DNA from: Hymenopellis radicata
Lineage: Eukaryota > Basidiomycota > Agaricomycetes > Agaricales > Physalacriaceae
DNA: 35,084 nucleotides
Direction of reading: 5' to 3'
Assembly: GCA_015501595.1 (NCBI GenBank)
Contig: JADNRX010000534.1
Span: 1 to 35,084, forward strand
In this document: positions 30,797 to 35,084 of the stretch, piece after piece
Position numbering within the stretch: the first letter of the stretch is position 1
Layout: each line of letters begins with the position of its first letter
Notes under the pieces: generated by a model
Databases searched by the model: none
The model's input: only the letters and a program-made list of their open reading frames with translations
What the model was told of the DNA's origin: nothing
Position numbers and translations under genes: made by a program

Positions 30797-32517
30797 TCAC
30801 CTGGAGACTGCGAAAACCACGCTATTGCCTGAAAAGCTTTCAGTCAAATCTGATGTGACCCGTATAGCGAGGTCCATCCCATCTTCAACTAGGGCCTTGA
30901 AGATAAAGCTTTCCGCTTCATTGAAGATACCTGCGACGGGCCTCCAACCATCCCGATATATGTGGTCTGGCATCAACTGCCGCGCGCGTACAAAAAAGTG
31001 GCATGTCTTAAGCCTTGCTAGGCCGCGAGTCTGGTCTCCTTTCCACCGGGTCTCGACTGTCGAAGCAAAACTACCGACAGGTCCAAAATACAGTAGCCTC
31101 TGCGAGTCACAGTGGTTATACACCCGAATGTGGAGAGACGAAAGGAGGGGAAGGAAAGTGACAGATTCGGCAGGCTTAAGGGATTTCACGATCGCTACTA
31201 TTTGTTCCCGGTCGCTAACATCCGTTTCAGCATCATAATCCTATGGTTCTGATAGGTCGAGGAAGGCAAGACTATGTGTCTGGGAAAGGATAGAATGCAG
31301 GCTATGTTCGGTGAGACAGCAAGCGGCAGACTGCTAAGCGTGAGTCTGGTGAGGGCCTAAACAATTGGAACGAATGAGTAGTCGTTCAAATGAATACAGG
31401 GCAGCGCAATTAAGCGTGACAGGTTCCAGATGAAGGGAAGCCTCCCGCAGACGAGGAAGCGTAAGAGTATTGACGACGGGCATCGACGTGGTATCGAGCT
31501 GGCGCATGTTGGAGCAGGTATCGGCGAATATGCCGATTGATCATCCCTCGAACCCCACTCAGGCATAGAGAGGGTTTCAAGAGATGGACACTGTCCAATC
31601 AAACACATACATGATTTGCGCTCCTCCTCGTCACCATCTAAGTCCATAGAAGAAAGGTCGAGCTCCGTGATTTGACCCCACGGAAATTCAATGCCCAGCG
31701 TACCTCCACCAAGAGTCAATTTCGTAAGACGTGGACAATGTTCGAAGACAGACACCGCTAATTCGTCCTCCGGAACACCATAAAGGGATAATGACTCGAG
31801 CGAGAAGCCGATTATGAAGTGGCACATAGAGCGTATTCAAACTCCTTGGGAAATCTGATAGATATAACTTTCGCCACCGGTGCGATTCTGCCAGGACGAT
31901 GTCGAGGATGCGCTTTAGGATAGAGAGATTAGGGATGGTGTCTGGCTGTTATAGCGTGTTGTGAGGGAACGTCTAGTGGTCCCTGATGGGAACGTGAATA
32001 ACTGCCTCCAAGCGCTGCACATCTGCTTCATGCTGCGCCGCTTCCGGCAAACGAAGAGTCATCGTTGACCAAAACGAACGAAGGGATAAAGCGACGTTTC
32101 GCCATCTCTGGCAGACGTGGCTGAACTGCCATATAGACCACACGCGTTGAATGCGTTGGAATCAGAGGCACTAGAAAGCGTGTGCAGGAATATTTCCGAC
32201 CAGATTTCCGAGGGAGAGTGCGATGCAAGAAACGAGGTTGGTGTACTTCTTCTGGACGGTTTTCAACTCTCTCGCTCTTCCTCCATCGACCTGATGGCCT
32301 CATGCAGGGATGCGACTTTGGAATCAATGGATGATATTTCGTCGGAGACAGTGGATAAGATGGTGTGTCGTATGTGGGAGATCTCCTCATCCGTTGCTGG
32401 GAGGTTCGAGGTACGGAGCCGTTCAAGGAGCACAGAGCTCTGGTACTCCTCTTCGTGATGGAGACTCCGTCTTGTGAAAGCACCACAATTGGTGCATTGG
32501 GACACAGTCTGCGGCAT
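30797..32517 (-). pseudogene. Decayed F-box gene with N-terminal CxxC
   Basis: Starts at 32517 with MPQTVSQCTNCGAFTRRSLH, a CxxC, and a coiled coil (EISSIDSKVASLHEAIRSME). After a frame change comes an F-box-like SHSPSEIWSEIFLHTLSSAS. More pieces follow in mixed frames: CSAWRQLFTFPS, LKRILDIVLAESHRWRKLYL, LESLSLYGVPEDELAVSVF, CPRLTKLTLGGGTLGIEFPW, and finally LVEDGMDLAIRVTSDLTESF with the stop at 30797. Several stops and shifts lie between, and the pieces keep the family order. Its N-terminal layout matches the genes at 23067 and 26737, but the identity is low, so it is an older member. Confidence 0.6.
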
Positions 32518-32868
32518 GCCGAACGCAAACTGATTTGAAAACTAAAAATAAGAAATGGTAAGAACGCGTTTTCGAGAGGGCGTCAATACGCACCTGGATG
32601 ACCTACAAGATATCAAGACTTCCGCAGTGATAAACGACTTTGGCGGGCACGTCGGAGAGCCCAATGACGCGGCTGGTGGTGGTGGTTTGGAAGAAACCTT
32701 TGCGATCGACTCACAGTACGTAACTTGGTGCGCAACACAAGGTGCTATTTACCTACTCGCATGCAATGGAACTTTATACATTACAATACAGAAATACGTC
32801 GACAAGAAGATCAAAACAACAGATACAAAGGTACATACATTCAACTCAAAAATCGGGGTGCGGCTCAA
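32518..32868. other. Gap, no gene seen
   Basis: About 350 nt upstream of the decayed F-box gene. Short plus-strand frames have no motif. Several AATACA/ACAAATA-type AT-rich stretches occur. Confidence 0.4.
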
Positions 32869-34561
32869 CTACCTCATCAGACAACATATAATAGCTCGGC
32901 AACGTCGCCACAGATACCGCATCCCTCCCCTCCCGTCGTCGTCACCACGGTGGACCATCTGGACAAACGTGCCCTCCAGTCCCATGCCTACCTTTAATAC
33001 CGCTGCAGTCTCATCCTCCACTAGGATCACGATATCATCTTTCCACGGGTTATGGGCACCCGGAGACGAGCCCTCGTCTTCTGCCAGAACGTGTCCTTTG
33101 GAAGTCTCCTCAATGACGGGATGATCACCGCGGCATCGGGCCACGGACTGAGGACAACCTTCGAAAACTTGCTCGCAAGCTCTGGACGACGCCGCATCAG
33201 CGGGATGAGCAATAGCCGTGACGCGCCGGGTAGAGCTTTCGACGACACGCTGAGAATGGGAGCCCAGCAACGTAGAAAAGGTCTTCTCCGGGGAAGTTTC
33301 CAATCCGTCGTTGGAATGCCCCATCCACCGTCCTCTGCATCGACATTATCCTCCACTACATCCTTCACAGCAGCAATCTCTACGTCGATGCTAACAAATT
33401 CGACACCTTGCTCTTGGAGGGATCTCGTAAACGCGTCCTCTTCCGGAGTGACTTTGGACGAGAACGAAGCCGAGAGTGCGTTATGGAGTGCGTCAGGGAG
33501 GTGAGGGAAGGAGGGGCGAGAACAGAAAGATACATACTAGATGAGGCCTTGGTCAATCATGTAGAAGGAAAGAAAGATGGTGACAAAAAATCAAAGAGCT
33601 TCTCATTCTTTTCAGCATCGGCACTTTGCAACAGATCCTGGATTTCCTCGTCGGAATGGACGACGGTGGGGCTTTGGCATAGTTCGCGTAAGGAGGGCGA
33701 GGTTTGAGCGGTTTCCTGAGATTCTGACCGCGAAAGTCATCGCGCCTAATGACATTCATCTCCTCATCAGAAAAGTCTGCGCCATCGTCTTGATCTTCGG
33801 GCGCGCCTTCAACCACTTTGTTCCAGATGGGCATATTCATGATGATGCCGATGAAGATTTGGAACTAATCTTGAATAAGAAAGGAACGGAGAAATGTATA
33901 CAGAAGCATACTTGGTCCACTGTTCACGAACAGTCATAGAGGCGAATCAAATTCGCGCGGCCACATACGGTTCCTCGCAAAGTCTATAGCTGCAGAGCGG
34001 ACGCGATCCGTTACAGGTGTGTTCCTAGCGATAGCATCAGCCATTTCTCAGAAAATATTACAGACAAATCATACGGATTATAGCCTCCTGGATGGATGTA
34101 GTCCTCGAGATCCTTCCATTCCTCGTGCCACTCCTTGTGCGGTCCACTGGACTCCAATTACGCGACGCGTTGTTCATTCCACCACGGCCACGGCCCGCCC
34201 GCGTCCTCGTTGATGATCATCACAGGGTGTGTTCCTAACGGAAACATCAGCCATTTCTCTCAGAGAATACTAGGGACAAATCATACGGATTATAACCTCC
34301 TGGATCATGATGGATGTAGTCCTCAAGATCCTTCCATTCCTCGTGCCACTCCTTGCGCGGTCCACTGGACTCCCAATTACGCGACGCGTTGTTCCTTCCA
34401 CCACGGCCACGGCCACGCCCGCGTCCTCGTTGATGATCATCATACTTTGGCCTGTCGCCGACCTGTGGCCCAATCAGGCGCACTTTCTCCTACGTCGGAT
34501 GTCTTCTCACGGTCAGCGGAGGAGGGCTGGACAATGTCGGGAGGCGTCTGGTCGATGCCAT
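32869..34561 (-). pseudogene. Broken gene of unknown family with an RG-rich segment
   Basis: I do not recognise the family. The 5' end may be the ATG at 34561, but IDQTPPDIVQPSSADREKTS and the next block, EKVRLIGPQVGDRPKYDD, lie in different frames. After these come RGRGRGRGGRNN, WHEEWKDLEDYIHHDPGGYN and a downstream block containing DRVRSAAIDFARNRMWPREF. Further pieces are EDQDDGADFSDEEMNVIRRD (about 33800-33740), SDEEIQDLLQSADAEKNEKL (about 33650) and a 152-codon frame at 32869-33324 with DDIVILVEDETAAVLKVGMG. The RG tract suggests an RNA-binding protein, which is a guess. A 209-bp tandem duplication lies across the RG/WHEEW exon. Whether all pieces belong to one gene is uncertain. Confidence 0.3.
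34017..34441. repeat. Two-copy 209-bp tandem duplication
   Basis: 34017 to about 34225 and 34226 to about 34441 repeat each other with small indels. Shared landmarks are CATCAGCCATTTCTC, ACAAATCATACGGATTATA, CCTTCCATTCCTCGTGCCAC and CGCGTCCTCGTTGATGATCA. The second unit (nearer the 5' end of the minus-strand gene) keeps an open frame; the first has lost bases and is broken. Confidence 0.85.
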
Positions 34562-34775
34562 GATGAAAGAAAGAAAACAGGCCCAATTCGATACAAAGCA
34601 CCGTCTCAGAGCGCATACCAGACGCGTCGCACGCCCATATTTGTATACACGCCAAAGCAGGGCGGGTGCTCTGACAGCAACGTCTGGCGAGTGATTCTTG
34701 GTCGGAAACGGCGCAACGGCGAGGTATTCGAGGCCAACTTCCTCGCTGACTCTCGCTGACTGTTTCCAAAAGTAG

Positions 34776-34911
34776 TGACGTCACGTGGACTTGACTGGAC
34801 TTGACCACCTTTTGAGTTCTTCCCACCACGACGTTACGGTGAGTTGTGTATCGCGCACTCTGTCCCGAAGCTGAACAGCCGAAAAGGCGATACAGTTCTG
34901 AGGTTGTCCCT
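34776..34911 (+). promoter_or_regulatory. Conserved F-box family promoter block (copy 3)
   Basis: TGACGTCACGTGG at 34776-34788, then TTCTTCCCACCACGACGTTA, GTGAGT, TATCGCGCACTCTGTCCCGA and ATACAGTTCTGAGGTT, followed by the ATG. Against copy 2 there is about 17 bp of extra sequence after the E-box, including a repeated ACTGGACTTGA. Confidence 0.65.
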
Positions 34912-35084
34912 ATGGAGTGTCCAATTGCCGCACAGCTACCTACCGGTCTCGTCTTGACGTTGAATACCACTCCCTTTATTTCCATCCCCATCATCTGCAT
35001 AGACTTCGGACGACAAATGAGCCGCCGTCAGAGGATGAGGCTGACTACGTTAATAATACCGTGCTTCGAGCAATCCAAGACGAT
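34912..35084 (+). pseudogene. Third member of the F-box family, 5' end only
   Basis: The start of another gene like those at 23067 and 26737, cut by the window edge. ATGGAGTGTCC is followed by one A fewer than in the relatives, so the CxxC frame (MECPNCR) breaks after three codons. The rest matches closely in the shifted frame (FHLHRLRTTNE-type and DEADYV segments), with three extra bases in the codons before the EYxSLYF segment. Whether a downstream ATG rescues it cannot be seen here. Confidence 0.7.

Overview
The window looks like nuclear DNA of a filamentous basidiomycete, probably an Agaricomycete. Genes carry many short introns (about 44-79 nt, GT...AG, usually with a CTRAY-like branch site). 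The gene families also fit: cerato-platanin, a serine carboxypeptidase, a hexose-type MFS transporter with 18 introns, an HMG-box protein, a NoxR/p67phox-like TPR protein, a basidiomycete-type Gag-like protein, and F-box proteins with an N-terminal CxxC plus coiled coil. Two intron-containing tRNA-Ile(AAU) genes are present. I read the splice joins by eye against remembered family patterns; no search was run.

Layout. 1-1284: nothing recognised. 1285-2752 (-): a class I methyltransferase with three +1 frameshifts and a cerato-platanin with one -1 frameshift. 3387-5322 (-): an intact eight-exon carboxypeptidase Y-like gene. 6855-7999 (+): an orphan basic protein, tail to tail with an HMG-box gene (8332-9761, -). 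9762-12027: a long gap. 12028-12798 (+): a single-pass membrane protein. 13233-14797 (-): a NoxR/p67phox-like TPR region joined in one reading frame to a DTG (retropepsin-like) domain. 15443-17945 (-): an MFS sugar transporter.

18429-26451 is a segment bounded by two inverted tRNA-Ile genes. Inside it lie a solo Gag-like gene with a variant zinc knuckle, an F-box gene (-), and a second F-box gene (+) split by a 1.3 kb element with 19-bp perfect terminal inverted repeats and arrays of the palindromes CAAGTACTTG and ACCCGGGT near its ends (hAT-like, non-autonomous). 26.7-35.1 kb is an F-box graveyard: a near-full paralogue of the split gene, two decayed F-box genes on the minus strand, an unknown RG-rich broken gene carrying a 209-bp tandem duplication, and the start of a third member of the split-gene family. 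The three family members also share about 120-140 bp upstream of the ATG, with a CRE/E-box-like TGACGTCACGTGG in two of them.

The left half is an ordinary mix of secreted, vacuolar, transport and regulatory genes. The right half is an accessory region shaped by duplication, transposon insertion and decay. The items most worth checking are the NoxR-DTG fusion, the palindrome-rich element, the F-box promoter block and the solo Gag-like gene.
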